A DNA stretch of 32,140 bases from an uncultured SAR86 cluster bacterium (GCA_902595715.1 CACJRI010000012.1:1-32140); one strand, 5' to 3'; shown: positions 1-9,028, numbered from the stretch's first letter. Program-made: numbers and translations. Notes: generated from the sequence alone by a model not told the origin.

Positions 1-402
1 ATGTTATTGCCTCAGGAAAAAGGTGATTTGGTTGCCGAAGATTATGAGGACGATGTTGCTAATGATCCAAGAGTTGATTCTTTAAGAAATAAAATGTTTG
101 TTGAGGAAAACAAAAATTATTCCAAAGACTATTTGGATCCCGAAAAAAGGTCTATTGCGAATGAACTGCAAATAATTTTTAAAGATGGTTCTTCCACAGA
201 AAAAGTAGAAGTAGAATATCCAATTGGTCATCGAAGAAGAAGGGAAGAGGGAATTCCTGTCCTTATCAAAAAATTTGAAGAGAACCTCAAAACGCAATTT
301 TCTACAGAACGCGTTGAAAAAATAATGAAAATTTGTGAAGATCAAAACGATTTAGAGAGCCTTAATGTGACAGACTTTATGGAAATTTTAATAAAAGAAT
401 AA
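1..402 (+). CDS. prpD: 2-methylcitrate dehydratase PrpD, C-terminal part (cut by window edge)
   Basis: The reading frame is open from the first base to a TAA stop, and the 133 residues match the C-terminal region of PrpD (MmgE/PrpD family, usually about 480 residues). Recognisable stretches are the DYLDPEKRSIAN block near residues 44-55, the DG then VEYPIGHRRRREEGIP block near 63-86, and the terminal VTDFMEILI-like tail. The ATG at base 1 is therefore almost certainly an internal methionine, with the true start upstream of the window. PrpD dehydrates 2-methylcitrate to 2-methylaconitate in the cytoplasmic methylcitrate cycle for propionate. AcnB, also encoded in this window, can perform the following hydration in bacteria that lack AcnD. 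A GST-like gene follows 18 bases downstream on the same strand. Family assignment is strong; the rest of the prp operon cannot be seen. Confidence 0.9.
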   Translation: MLLPQEKGDLVAEDYEDDVANDPRVDSLRNKMFVEENKNYSKDYLDPEKRSIANELQIIFKDGSSTEKVEVEYPIGHRRRREEGIPVLIKKFEENLKTQFSTERVEKIMKICEDQNDLESLNVTDFMEILIKE

Positions 403-420
403 ATCTTTGGGAGAATAATT

Positions 421-1032
421 ATGCTGAAACTACATTTTGCACCTGCCTCAAGAGCAGAAAGAGTTCTTTGGTTGCTTGAAGAACTAGAATTACCTTACGA
501 GTTAAATTCAATGCCATTTCATCCAGAAGCACTAAAATCTGATGAGCATAGAAAAAGACATCCCCTTGGAAGAATTCCGGTTCTTGAGGATGGAGATGTG
601 AGCATATATGAATCAGGTGCCATTATTGATTATGTCCTCGAGAAACATAAAAATGGCGGACTGAAACCAAGCGTAGATTCTCCTGAATATCCTTATTATC
701 TTCAATGGTTTCATTTTTGTGAGGGCATGATTGCTCAACCAATGAACACAATTGTGGTTCATACCATTTTGTTACCGCCCGAAAGAAGAGACGAAACAGT
801 TTTAGGTCAAGCTCAAAGACTTGCTTCTAAATCACTTCAAGCCATTGAATTGGCTCTTGAAGGAAAAGAATATTTAATAGGGGACTTCTCAGGGGTCGAA
901 TTCATGACAGGCCACTGTTGTACTAAATTGTCTAATTTAGGATGTGTCACAGATGACATGCCTAACTTAAAGGGTTATGTCGAACGAATTGAAGCAAGGC
1001 CTGCTTTTAAAAAAGCTATAGAGACGACTTAA
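421..1032 (+). CDS. Glutathione S-transferase family protein
   Basis: A 203-residue soluble protein with the two-domain GST plan. The N-terminal thioredoxin-like domain (about 1-80) carries LHFAPASRAERVLWLLEEL, the cis-proline segment GRIPVLEDG near 50-58 and the ES glutathione-contact motif in YESGAIIDYV near 61-70. A helical C-terminal domain follows. In the second domain, GDFSGVEFMTGH occupies the position where family members usually have an S/T-x-x-D capping box; here the Asp is Glu. The likely catalytic-type residue is Ser in PASR near residue 9. The ATG is preceded by GGGAGAAT, an acceptable ribosome site. Its 3' end overlaps the convergent acylase gene by 17 bases. The fold is well supported, but the substrate cannot be predicted. 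It is probably transcribed with prpD upstream, as inferred from the 18-base gap. Confidence 0.85.
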   Translation: MLKLHFAPASRAERVLWLLEELELPYELNSMPFHPEALKSDEHRKRHPLGRIPVLEDGDVSIYESGAIIDYVLEKHKNGGLKPSVDSPEYPYYLQWFHFCEGMIAQPMNTIVVHTILLPPERRDETVLGQAQRLASKSLQAIELALEGKEYLIGDFSGVEFMTGHCCTKLSNLGCVTDDMPNLKGYVERIEARPAFKKAIETT

Positions 1033-3124
1033 AAGGAACTGTATATTCTTTTATTAAGTTTCTTTTTAAGGCTGAATCTTTATAGAATGTAGGTTTGTAC
1101 TTTTCGTCGATATATAATTCCAGTTGATCAGAAAAATGCGAAGAGCTTTCATCTTGAGTGGCGCTTCCATATTGATGAATACTTTTTGATTCTTGATTCC
1201 CTTCTTTATCCCAACTAACGTGAATATAAAGACCATCGCCACCTACAGCTTTTAGATCACCGTCTTCTTGCTCAAGGCCATATATAGCTCTCAAAACGTC
1301 AGGACCTCCTTGAACAGGGATTTTTTTCTTTCCTCTATACATGAAATTTCTTTCTGACCATTTTGGATTTAATTTTCCATAATTTTTTAAAGTGTCTTCT
1401 ACACACGTTTTAAAACTTTCTTCTGACTCTGGAGGAGTTTCTGCTGCTTGTTCTGCAAGCCATTCAGGACTCAAGACACAAACCCCAAGAGTTGCAGACT
1501 CATTATCAAAATCTGTCTTTAAATCCCAATTTTTCAGAATCGTTTGACCTTTTTTTAAATTCTCATTTTCAAAATTTAATCCAAAAATTTCTGAAACATA
1601 TTTATATGACCTTGAATCTAATGAATAAGAATTATCAAATTTGAAATCATCGAAATCTTTTTCAGTTATTTTATCTTTTCCCATAAAAAGCTCTTTGATT
1701 CTATAAGCTCTATTTGTCATTCTGGTTTGCAAGCCTAAAGTTTGGGAATAGTTTTCTTTTTTTAGGTTATCTTTTGGATCTGTAACCTTAAATGGATCTT
1801 GATTGGTGCTTGCAAGCCATCCTGATGAGGGGTTCAAGATTTGAGGTATCTCATCGAATTCTACAAATGTTTCCCATATGTATTTAGATCTAGTCCCATC
1901 GACAATTCCTGACCAATCTAGGCCCTCCAATCTTTTTGGCGAAGAAGAATTATGAAGAAAATAGATATTCCCTTTTTTATCGGCATAGATGCCATTAAAA
2001 GAAATGATAGATCTCATTCTCATTGCATTTATCCATTCTTTGAGGTTATTAGCTTTATTTAATTTATACCATTGTTCAACTTGCTTGATATCTTCCATAC
2101 CTGCAAACCTTAAAGCATATGATTTTTCTCCAATTTCAAGGACTGGCCCGTGCATGGAATATTTAACTTCTCTTTTCACTGTCCAATTAATTGGGCCAAA
2201 TATTTTTACAGGAAGTTCGATGGTTTCTTTTTCCAGATTTAGCCAAACATCATCTAAAAGATATTGATCTTTATCATTTGGGTTAATAACTAATTTATAG
2301 ATATCCGTTAGATCAGGTTTATTTACAGTAAAACCCCAGCCTAAATTTTCATTGAAACCTACAAAAATAAATGGTGAACCTGGAAATAGACCTCCCATCA
2401 TATTAAGACCTTCCTCACTTTTGATGTGTGCCTCATACCAAGCTAATGGGCCTTCCAAAGGTTGATGCGAATTGATCATTAATCGAGTGGATCCATCTGT
2501 ACTTTTACTGGGGCTAATTGCATATGCATTGGAGCCTGTCACCAAATCGTCTTTTTCATACAAATTAGAAAAACTTTGCTCCGATGAATCTTCTAATTTC
2601 TCTAAACTTTGAATTGAACTCACTACACCAGAAAATAAAAGATTTTGAATTGCAAAACCAGCCACTATATCTTTTGCAGTAAAAGGAAAATGTTTTTTGA
2701 AACTGTTATTGGGATTTTTAACCATCCAATAATTCAAACCAGTTGCGTATGCTTCTAATACCGATCTAACATCATCTGAAAGGACTTCTTGATATTGCTC
2801 CTCAACTCTTTCTCTGATTTTTAGAGCCTTGATTAAATAGTCAATCACGGCTCCACTTGAGCCATCTTTTAGTCCCATTTGTGCTCGATACAAATACATA
2901 TTCTCAGCAATGTTTTTAATATCATCTTCGGCATGAGCAAATGCTAAGCCAAATGCTACATCGGCATCTCTTCTTCCTGAGATATGGGGAACACCCCAAA
3001 TATCTCTTGAAATTTTTGCCTGATATTGCTCTGCATCTGAAATAATCTGATTTTCGTATTCAAGAATATTCATCTGACATCCAGCTAAAAAAGCAATACT
3101 CAAAAGAATAAGAATTTTATTCAA
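1016..3124 (-). CDS. Penicillin acylase family lipoprotein (Ntn hydrolase)
   Basis: A 702-residue protein starting with a lipoprotein signal peptide: MNK, a hydrophobic core, then a lipobox ending LAGC with Cys16. It is therefore probably lipid-anchored at the periplasmic or outer membrane. The N-terminal chain has DIWGVPHISG (41-50) and FGLAFAHAEDD (58-68), typical of the penicillin/cephalosporin/acyl-homoserine-lactone acylase superfamily. TGSNAYA (196-202) contains Ser198, the expected autoproteolytic cleavage point and N-terminal nucleophile of the mature beta chain. It is followed by INSHQPLEGP and GWGFTVNKPDLTD. Precursors of this superfamily are commonly about 700-850 residues, so it looks full length. 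The start codon is TTG (complement of 3122-3124), chosen because it gives the complete lipoprotein signal; AGGGAT lies about seven bases upstream. It overlaps the HAD gene by eight bases, implying one mRNA. Substrate unknown: amidated lactones, acyl amino acids or peptides are all possible. Confidence 0.88.
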   Translation of the reverse strand: MNKILILLSIAFLAGCQMNILEYENQIISDAEQYQAKISRDIWGVPHISGRRDADVAFGLAFAHAEDDIKNIAENMYLYRAQMGLKDGSSGAVIDYLIKALKIRERVEEQYQEVLSDDVRSVLEAYATGLNYWMVKNPNNSFKKHFPFTAKDIVAGFAIQNLLFSGVVSSIQSLEKLEDSSEQSFSNLYEKDDLVTGSNAYAISPSKSTDGSTRLMINSHQPLEGPLAWYEAHIKSEEGLNMMGGLFPGSPFIFVGFNENLGWGFTVNKPDLTDIYKLVINPNDKDQYLLDDVWLNLEKETIELPVKIFGPINWTVKREVKYSMHGPVLEIGEKSYALRFAGMEDIKQVEQWYKLNKANNLKEWINAMRMRSIISFNGIYADKKGNIYFLHNSSSPKRLEGLDWSGIVDGTRSKYIWETFVEFDEIPQILNPSSGWLASTNQDPFKVTDPKDNLKKENYSQTLGLQTRMTNRAYRIKELFMGKDKITEKDFDDFKFDNSYSLDSRSYKYVSEIFGLNFENENLKKGQTILKNWDLKTDFDNESATLGVCVLSPEWLAEQAAETPPESEESFKTCVEDTLKNYGKLNPKWSERNFMYRGKKKIPVQGGPDVLRAIYGLEQEDGDLKAVGGDGLYIHVSWDKEGNQESKSIHQYGSATQDESSSHFSDQLELYIDEKYKPTFYKDSALKRNLIKEYTVPFKSSL

Positions 3125-3770
3125 AATTTATCCCTGTCAAATCTGTTAATTCTTTTAGAGCTTGATTGCTGTCTAAGACCTTTATAGTAGCCATTCCAAG
3201 CTCCCTTGCGGGTTTAAGATTTATACCTAGATCGTCTAAAAAAATTGTCTCTTTAGGATCAGCTCCAGTAATTTCTAAAGCTTTAAGGTAAAAATCAAGA
3301 TCAGGTTTTCTAATGCCTAATTCTTTTGATTCAATTATGTGATCAAAGTTATTCATTATTTTCAGTCTTTCTTCATTGGCATCATCTAAAGCAGATAGAT
3401 CTTTATCACCGGAATTAAAATTATTGGTCAAACAAGCAAGTTTAAAATTTTTTGACTTTAATTTGTCTAAAGCTCTTACCATTTCTGGTCTAACTTCGCC
3501 TTGTAAGAGGTTTAATACCTCGCCTCCTTTAACTTCGTGTCCAAGGGATTTGCTTTCTTCTTTGAAAAGCTCATCGAACTCATCGAGACTTATTTTTGAT
3601 TGTTCAAGCTTAGCCCATGCATTCGTTTTATGATTAGTTGAGTTGACCTTACGAATAAAATCTTTTGGGAGATGATTGTCTATCTCAAATTTTGAAAAAG
3701 CTTCGAATGGACTTGAAGTTATGACGCCTCCAAAATCCCAAAAAACTGAACTAAATCTTAATTTTTGCAT
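3117..3770 (-). CDS. HAD superfamily hydrolase (phosphatase-like)
   Basis: A 217-residue protein with the four HAD motifs in order. Motif I is WDFGGVIT with nucleophile Asp12, motif II is LTNN with Thr115, motif III is Lys155 in GIRKPD, and motif IV is FLDD with Asp179/Asp180. A helical cap lies between motifs I and II (subfamily I). The second Asp of motif I, usually the general acid/base, is Gly14. The same D-x-G-[GN]-V form is found in YihX-like and ACAD10/epoxide-hydrolase N-domain relatives, so this is a subfamily trait and not necessarily loss of activity. The start is ATG. It is the first gene of a two-gene minus-strand unit and overlaps the start of the acylase gene by eight bases. 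It probably acts on a small phosphorylated metabolite, which I cannot name. Confidence 0.85.
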   Translation of the reverse strand: MQKLRFSSVFWDFGGVITSSPFEAFSKFEIDNHLPKDFIRKVNSTNHKTNAWAKLEQSKISLDEFDELFKEESKSLGHEVKGGEVLNLLQGEVRPEMVRALDKLKSKNFKLACLTNNFNSGDKDLSALDDANEERLKIMNNFDHIIESKELGIRKPDLDFYLKALEITGADPKETIFLDDLGINLKPARELGMATIKVLDSNQALKELTDLTGINFE

Positions 3771-3797
3771 CTATTCGAGTAAGGACGATTAATAGCT

Positions 3798-3803
3798 TAT
3801 AAT
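3798..3803 (+). promoter_or_regulatory. Probable -10 box of the aroC-purF gene block
   Basis: A perfect TATAAT lies in the 55-base gap between the divergent HAD and aroC genes, 22 bases before the aroC ATG. This would give a short leader of roughly 15 bases. No good TTGACA-like -35 box stands at 16-18 bases upstream, so the call rests on the -10 match and position. It is the only obvious non-coding space in front of the fourteen-gene block. Confidence 0.5.
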
Positions 3804-3825
3804 CTAGCTTTCAAGTTTAAACGAT

Positions 3826-4923
3826 ATGTCAGGAAATACTATTGGTAAAATTTTTTCTGTTACGACTTTTGGTGAAAGTCATGGCGAAGCTTTAGGCTGC
3901 ATAATAGATGGCTGTCCTCCTGGCTTGTCAATCTCCAGAGAAGAAATCCAAGCAGAATTAGATTTAAGAAAACCAGGCTCAAATAAATATACTACCCAGC
4001 GTAAAGAACCTGACGAAATAGAAATCCTTTCAGGAATTTTTGAGGGAAAGACCACTGGTACTCCAATAGGGCTTCTCGTAAAAAATAAAGATCAAAAAAG
4101 CAAAGACTATAAAAATATTAAAGATGTTTTTAGACCCTCGCATGCTGATTACAGTTATTTTCAGAAATATGGAATAAGAGATTATAGAGGTGGAGGAAGA
4201 TCTTCTGCTCGAGAGACAGTGATGAGAGTTGCCGCTGGTGCAATTGCAAAAAAATATCTCAAGAAAACTCAAAAAATTGAAATTTTTGGGTTTCTATCTC
4301 AAATTGGAGATATTAAGATTTCTTCTTTTTCGAAAAATCAAATCAATAAAAACCCTTTTTTTTGTCCTGATAAGAAAATTATTTCTGAGATTGAGGATAT
4401 GATTGACTCTTTAAGAAAGTCTGGAGATTCAATTGGTGCAAAAATTTCAGTTATGGCAACGAATGTTCCTCCTGGCTTAGGCGAACCAGTCTTCGATAAG
4501 TTAGATGCTGATTTAGCCCATGGGCTGATGGGTATTAATGCTGTGAAAGGAGTTGAGATTGGAAGGGGATTTGAAGTTGTATCTATGCGTGGAACAGAAA
4601 ACAGAGACGAAATCTCTCCGTCTGGATTTATGTCAAATAATTCTGGAGGTACAACTGGTGGAATTTCAACTGGACAGGATATCTTCGCAAGCATTGCTTT
4701 GAAGCCTACTTCCAGCATCATGTCCTCTGGAAATACAATAAATAAATCTGGTAAGTCGGTTAAAGTTCAAACTAAAGGCAGACATGATCCTTGCGTTGGT
4801 TTGAGAGCTACTCCAATTGCTGAAGCTATGGTGGCGATAACTCTCATGGATCATTTCTTGAGAAATAGAGCGCAAAATGCTGATGTAAAATCTAAATTAA
4901 AGCCAATTAAACCTAAAAAGTAA
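3826..4923 (+). CDS. aroC: Chorismate synthase
   Basis: A 365-residue protein matching chorismate synthase (E. coli AroC is about 361). It converts 5-enolpyruvylshikimate-3-phosphate to chorismate, requires reduced FMN, and is the last shared step of aromatic biosynthesis. Visible signatures are the N-terminal TFGESHG with His19, RPSHADYSY with His106, [12 protein letters not shown] in the central FMN/substrate region, [11 protein letters not shown], and the C-terminal [17 protein letters not shown]. These cover the family from end to end with no gap. The ATG follows a short spacer behind a TATAAT box. The stop codon TAA shares its last base with the leuC ATG (TAATG), so translation of leuC is probably coupled. 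Chorismate feeds the trpF/trpB/trpA products encoded further along the same strand. The placement directly in front of leuC is unusual compared with well-known gammaproteobacteria. Confidence 0.97.
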   Translation: MSGNTIGKIFSVTTFGESHGEALGCIIDGCPPGLSISREEIQAELDLRKPGSNKYTTQRKEPDEIEILSGIFEGKTTGTPIGLLVKNKDQKSKDYKNIKDVFRPSHADYSYFQKYGIRDYRGGGRSSARETVMRVAAGAIAKKYLKKTQKIEIFGFLSQIGDIKISSFSKNQINKNPFFCPDKKIISEIEDMIDSLRKSGDSIGAKISVMATNVPPGLGEPVFDKLDADLAHGLMGINAVKGVEIGRGFEVVSMRGTENRDEISPSGFMSNNSGGTTGGISTGQDIFASIALKPTSSIMSSGNTINKSGKSVKVQTKGRHDPCVGLRATPIAEAMVAITLMDHFLRNRAQNADVKSKLKPIKPKK

Positions 4924-6326
4924 TGTCCTCAAAAACCTTATACGATAAGTTATGGGATGCCCATCATGTAGCCAAAAGAGACGATGGAAGTTCTCTAATT
5001 TACATAGATAGACATTTGATTCACGAAGTTACTTCTCCACAAGCATTCGATGGCTTGAGAGAAAGAAAAATAGAACCGTGGAGAGTTGATTCAATTATAG
5101 CTACACCGGATCACAATGTTCCAACTGAGAATAGAGCTAAAGGCTTAAAAGGTATTAGCGATTCTACCAGCAAGCTACAGGTCTTAACCCTAGAGGAAAA
5201 TGTAAAAAAATATGATCTTAATTTTTTTAGTTTAGGAGATGAAAGACAGGGAATTGTGCATGTTATTGGTCCTGAGCAAGGACTTACATTACCTGGAATG
5301 ACTGTAGTATGTGGAGATTCTCATACTTCTACTCATGGAGCTTTTGGTGCTTTAGCTATGGGTATTGGAACAAGCGAAGTTGAACACGTTTTAGCTACTC
5401 AATGTTTGATTGCTTACAAGCAAAAAAATATGAGAATTAATATTGAAGGAGATCTGCTTGAAAGAGTGTCTGCAAAAGATGTAACTATGTTCATTATTGG
5501 ACAAATAGGCACAGCCGGAGGAACTGGATTTAATATCGAGTATGCTGGTAGCACAATTGAAAATCTCTCTATGGAAGGCAGAATGACTCTTTGTAATATG
5601 TCTATCGAAGCTGGCGCAAGGTCTGGAATGGTTGCTCCTGATCAAACCACCTTTGACTACATCAAAGGAAAGCCTTTCGCTCCCTCGGGAGATCAATTTG
5701 ACAAAGCATTGGATACATGGATTTCTCTAAAATCTGATCCAGGTGCTGTTTTTGATAATGAATTCAGTTTTTCATCGGAACAAATCTTGCCTCAAGTGAC
5801 TTGGGGAACTTCTCCAGAAATGGTCTCTTCTATTGACGAAAAAGTTCCTGAACCAAGAGATTTTAAGAATAAAGAAAATTATGAGGATGCTCTTAATTAT
5901 ATGGGATTGAAACCAGGAACAAAGTTGACTGATATCTCTCTCGATCAGATTTTCATAGGTTCATGTACAAATTCCAGGATTGAAGATCTTAGAATTGCAG
6001 CAGAAATCCTTAAAGGTAATAAGCTTGCCAAAAACATAAAGAGAGCCTTGGTTGTTCCTGGATCAGGTCTTGTAAAGAAACAGGCTGAAGAAGAAGGTCT
6101 TCACGAGATATTTATTGACGCAGGATTTTCCTGGAGAGATGCAGGATGTTCAATGTGCCTTGGAATGAATCCAGATCAACTTAATCAAGAAGAAAGATGT
6201 GCTTCGACTTCAAATAGAAATTTTGAGGGCAGACAAGGATACAAGGGCAGAACTCATCTTGTAAGTCCAGCAATGGCAGCTGCTGCAGCTATCGAAGGAA
6301 GATTTATAGACGTAAGGGAAATTTAA
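4923..6326 (+). CDS. leuC: 3-isopropylmalate dehydratase large subunit
   Basis: A 467-residue protein, the same size as E. coli LeuC (466). It forms the catalytic [4Fe-4S] subunit of isopropylmalate isomerase with LeuD. The three cluster cysteines are present: Cys348 in FIGSCTN and Cys409/Cys412 in GCSMCLGMN. The N-terminal [16 protein letters not shown], the [12 protein letters not shown] segment around 131-142, and the C-terminal [10 protein letters not shown] and [13 protein letters not shown] are all standard. The start ATG overlaps the aroC stop by one base, and the gene ends in the same TAATG overlap with leuD. It catalyses the second leucine-specific step, 2-isopropylmalate to 3-isopropylmalate; leuA is not in this window. 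No leader peptide or attenuator-like space precedes it. Confidence 0.97.
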   Translation: MSSKTLYDKLWDAHHVAKRDDGSSLIYIDRHLIHEVTSPQAFDGLRERKIEPWRVDSIIATPDHNVPTENRAKGLKGISDSTSKLQVLTLEENVKKYDLNFFSLGDERQGIVHVIGPEQGLTLPGMTVVCGDSHTSTHGAFGALAMGIGTSEVEHVLATQCLIAYKQKNMRINIEGDLLERVSAKDVTMFIIGQIGTAGGTGFNIEYAGSTIENLSMEGRMTLCNMSIEAGARSGMVAPDQTTFDYIKGKPFAPSGDQFDKALDTWISLKSDPGAVFDNEFSFSSEQILPQVTWGTSPEMVSSIDEKVPEPRDFKNKENYEDALNYMGLKPGTKLTDISLDQIFIGSCTNSRIEDLRIAAEILKGNKLAKNIKRALVVPGSGLVKKQAEEEGLHEIFIDAGFSWRDAGCSMCLGMNPDQLNQEERCASTSNRNFEGRQGYKGRTHLVSPAMAAAAAIEGRFIDVREI

Positions 6327-6964
6327 TGAAACAAATTTCAAATGAATTCTCAGGAACTTTTATTTGTTTGGACAAATCAAACGTTGATACTGATCAAATC
6401 ATTCCAAAACAGTTTTTAAAATCAATAAAAAAAACCGGTTTCGGTGATAATTTATTTGACGGTTGGAGATATTTAGACGAAGGAACCATAGATCAAGAAA
6501 CTTCTTCTAGGATGGTAAATAAAGACTTTATTTTTAATAACAAGCTATTTGCTGATTCTAATATTTTAGTTTCAGGAGAAAACTTTGGTTGCGGTTCAAG
6601 TAGAGAACATGCAGTTTGGGCACTAAAAGATTTTGGGATCAAAACAGTCATCGCAGGATCATTTGCTGATATTTTTTACAATAATTGCTTTAAGAATGGC
6701 CTCTTAGCTTTGTGTTTAAAAAAAAGTGAAATATCTAAAATTTTCGAGAACTTCAATGAAAATTCAGCGCAAAGCATAGAAATAGATTTAATAAATCAGG
6801 TACTTTATTACGGTGATTCTGAGTTTAAATTTGAACTAGATGATTATAAGAAAAAATGTCTTTTGGAAGGCTTGGATGAAATAGGAGCATCGCTCAAATT
6901 TACTGACCAAATCAAGTCCTTTGAAAAAAATTATCAAATAAAAAATCCTTGGCTATTTAAGTGA
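6326..6964 (+). CDS. leuD: 3-isopropylmalate dehydratase small subunit
   Basis: A 212-residue swivel-domain partner of LeuC, slightly longer than the approximately 200 residues of E. coli LeuD. Characteristic features are NVDTDQIIPKQFL at 19-31, FGDNLFDGWRYL at 39-50, GENFGCGSSREHAVWAL at 84-100, and GSFADIFYNNCFKNGLL near 111-127. The GCGSSREHA loop contributes to substrate recognition. The gene starts at the ATG inside TAATG shared with the leuC stop. It ends at TGA inside GTGA, where leuB starts at GTG. These overlaps fit a translationally coupled leuCDB set with stoichiometric LeuC:LeuD production. The C-terminus has a Lys-rich tail of no assigned role. Confidence 0.96.
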   Translation: MKQISNEFSGTFICLDKSNVDTDQIIPKQFLKSIKKTGFGDNLFDGWRYLDEGTIDQETSSRMVNKDFIFNNKLFADSNILVSGENFGCGSSREHAVWALKDFGIKTVIAGSFADIFYNNCFKNGLLALCLKKSEISKIFENFNENSAQSIEIDLINQVLYYGDSEFKFELDDYKKKCLLEGLDEIGASLKFTDQIKSFEKNYQIKNPWLFK

Positions 6965-8022
6965 AATCTAAAAAAAAATTATTAATTTTACCGGGAGATG
7001 GTGTTGGTCCTGAAGTTTGTAATGAGGCTAGAAAAGTTATCGATTCTTTATCTAACCTTTCATTTGAGCTTGATATAGATATTGATTTAATTGGAGGGGC
7101 GTCAATAGATAAATTCAAAACTCCTTTGTCTTCAAAAGTTTTGGATAAGGCAAGAAATGCAGATTCAATACTCCTAGGTGCAGTTGGAGGAAAAAAATGG
7201 GATTCTTTGTCTCCTTCAGAAAGACCAGAAAAAGGATTATTAGAATTAAGATCAAAATTAAATTTTTTTGCTAATTTAAGGCCTGCTATAACTTTTAAAG
7301 AAGTAATTCATTCTTCTTCTCTTAAAGAATCAAAGATAAATGAATTGGATATTTTAATTGTTAGAGAGCTCACAAGCGGCATTTATTTTGGTGAACCAAG
7401 AAAGAAAGATAACGATTACGCCTTCAACACTATGTCTTACAAAGCTGAAGAAATCGAACGCATCGTTGATGTTGCATTTAAGAGTGCATTGGAAAGAGAT
7501 AAAAGACTTTGTTCTGTAGATAAAGCAAATGTTTTAGAGGTTTCCCAATTATGGAGAGAAATAGTTGATAAAAAATCATCTGATTATCCGGATGTAAAAG
7601 TCGAGCATATGTTAGTGGATAATGCCGCAATGCAACTAGTTAGAGAACCTAAGCAATTTGACGTTATTGTGTCTTCAAATCTTTTTGGAGACATTTTGTC
7701 TGATATTTCGGCGATGCTGACTGGTTCAATAGGAATGTTGCCTTCTGCATCGTTAAACGAAAGTTTGAAAGGGCTTTATGAACCTGTTCATGGCTCAGCA
7801 CCAGATATCGCTGGAAAAGGAGTTGTTAATCCTATTGCTACGATCCTATCCGTTGCAATGCTTATGAAATACTCATTTAATGAACCGACTATTTTTAACA
7901 AAATTAATGATGCAGTAAGGAAAGTCCTTTCAGAAGGTTATGCAACTGAAGATATTGCACAAAAAGATTCAAAAGTAATTTCAACATCTGAAATGGGAGA
8001 TAGAATAGCCTCTTATGTCTAA
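6961..8022 (+). CDS. leuB: 3-isopropylmalate dehydrogenase
   Basis: A 353-residue NAD-dependent beta-decarboxylating dehydrogenase matching LeuB in length and sequence. It oxidises 3-isopropylmalate, with spontaneous decarboxylation to 2-oxoisocaproate. Landmarks are the N-terminal LPGDGVGPEV, the ELRSKLNFFANLRPA substrate arginine region near 87-103, the TSGIYFG loop, and the metal-binding SSNLFGDILSDISAMLTGSIG segment. The C-terminal EPVHGSAPDIAGKG loop binds NAD. The start is GTG at 6961, overlapping the leuD stop in GTGA, which leaves no room for an independent leader. The last eight bases overlap asd. IlvE-type transamination to leucine would be encoded elsewhere. Confidence 0.97.
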   Translation: MKSKKKLLILPGDGVGPEVCNEARKVIDSLSNLSFELDIDIDLIGGASIDKFKTPLSSKVLDKARNADSILLGAVGGKKWDSLSPSERPEKGLLELRSKLNFFANLRPAITFKEVIHSSSLKESKINELDILIVRELTSGIYFGEPRKKDNDYAFNTMSYKAEEIERIVDVAFKSALERDKRLCSVDKANVLEVSQLWREIVDKKSSDYPDVKVEHMLVDNAAMQLVREPKQFDVIVSSNLFGDILSDISAMLTGSIGMLPSASLNESLKGLYEPVHGSAPDIAGKGVVNPIATILSVAMLMKYSFNEPTIFNKINDAVRKVLSEGYATEDIAQKDSKVISTSEMGDRIASYV

Positions 8023-9028
8023 TAAGTTAGCGATTGTTGGTGGTACCGGCGCAGTAGGTAGAGTTTTTATTGAATATTTAAAAACTCATGAGCTACCTAT
8101 AGATGAAATAAAAATAGTTGCTAGTAGTAGGTCTGCGGGTAAATCAATCCATTTAAATGGCTCAGAAATAGTTGTTGAGGATATTGAAAATTTCGATTTT
8201 TCTTCAGTCAATTTTGCTTTTTTTTCAGCCGGATCAGAAGTTGCAAAAAAATTTGCACCTATTGCAAAAGAGTCTGGCTGCACTGTCATTGATAATTCTT
8301 CATGTTTTAGAAAAGACAAAGAGTTTCCCCTAATAATCCCTGAAGTCAATGGAGAACTTTTGGATAATATGAAACTCCCACAAATTATTTCAAATCCCAA
8401 TTGTTCAGTTTCTCAATTACTGGTTGCAATCAAACCAATTCATGATCTTTATAAAGTTAAACGGGTAGATGTTGCAACATATCAATCTGTTTCAGGCACA
8501 GGGAAAGAAGCTATTGATGAGTTAACTGATCAATCAAAAAATTTTCTTGAAGGTAATGAAGTAAAAAAAAATATTTATTCATCACAAATTGCTTTTAATG
8601 TTCTACCTGGAGCAAATAGACCCAAATTAGATAACGGATATACTGAAGAAGAAATGAAGATGACTTGGGAAGCTCAAAAAATATTAGATGAAAGCATCCA
8701 AGTTACAGCATCATGTGCGAGAGTTCCCGTTTTTTATGGTCATTCTGAAGCAGTTCATATAGAAACAGAATTAGAGATAAATCTTGATGAAATGATTTCT
8801 AAAATGCAGTCATTTCCCGGTTTAAAGGTTATAAATTCTGATACTAAATTTAACCCAACTCCCCTGGATGATGCCGAAGGAAAAGATGAGGTTTTTGTTG
8901 GCAGTATTAGAAAGGATCTTTGGAAAGAAAACAGAGTAAATTTGTGGGTTATTTCTGATAATTTAAGGAAAGGCGCAGCATTAAATAGCATGCAAATTTT
9001 AAAACGTTTAATAAAAAAACAAAATTAA
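8015..9028 (+). CDS. asd: Aspartate-semialdehyde dehydrogenase
   Basis: A 337-residue protein of the Asd/USG-1 class found beside leuB in many gammaproteobacteria. It reduces 4-aspartyl phosphate to aspartate semialdehyde using NADPH, feeding diaminopimelate/lysine, threonine and methionine. The Rossmann nucleotide loop is VGGTGAVGR at 8-16. The catalytic cysteine is Cys130 in ISNPNCSVSQL, and the substrate region SVSGTGKEAIDEL follows at 158-170. The active-site His242 lies in RVPVFYGHSEAV. The ATG overlaps the leuB end by eight bases. The gene ends in TAATG with the next small FimV-like gene. Conserved cysteine and histidine argue for a functional enzyme and not the inactive USG-1 paralogue. 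Confidence 0.95.
   Translation: MSNKLAIVGGTGAVGRVFIEYLKTHELPIDEIKIVASSRSAGKSIHLNGSEIVVEDIENFDFSSVNFAFFSAGSEVAKKFAPIAKESGCTVIDNSSCFRKDKEFPLIIPEVNGELLDNMKLPQIISNPNCSVSQLLVAIKPIHDLYKVKRVDVATYQSVSGTGKEAIDELTDQSKNFLEGNEVKKNIYSSQIAFNVLPGANRPKLDNGYTEEEMKMTWEAQKILDESIQVTASCARVPVFYGHSEAVHIETELEINLDEMISKMQSFPGLKVINSDTKFNPTPLDDAEGKDEVFVGSIRKDLWKENRVNLWVISDNLRKGAALNSMQILKRLIKKQN

Noticed and set aside
1989-2267. A 92-codon plus-strand frame inside the acylase gene
   Set aside because: It is a shadow of the conserved acylase coding sequence, with no ribosome site or recognisable product.
4338-4721. A 127-codon open frame on the minus strand inside aroC
   Set aside because: It lies fully within a well-conserved gene, its product resembles no family I know, and long antisense frames are expected by chance opposite conserved coding sequence.
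5391-5696. A 101-codon minus-strand frame inside leuC
   Set aside because: It is opposite strongly conserved LeuC sequence and has composition typical of a shadow frame.
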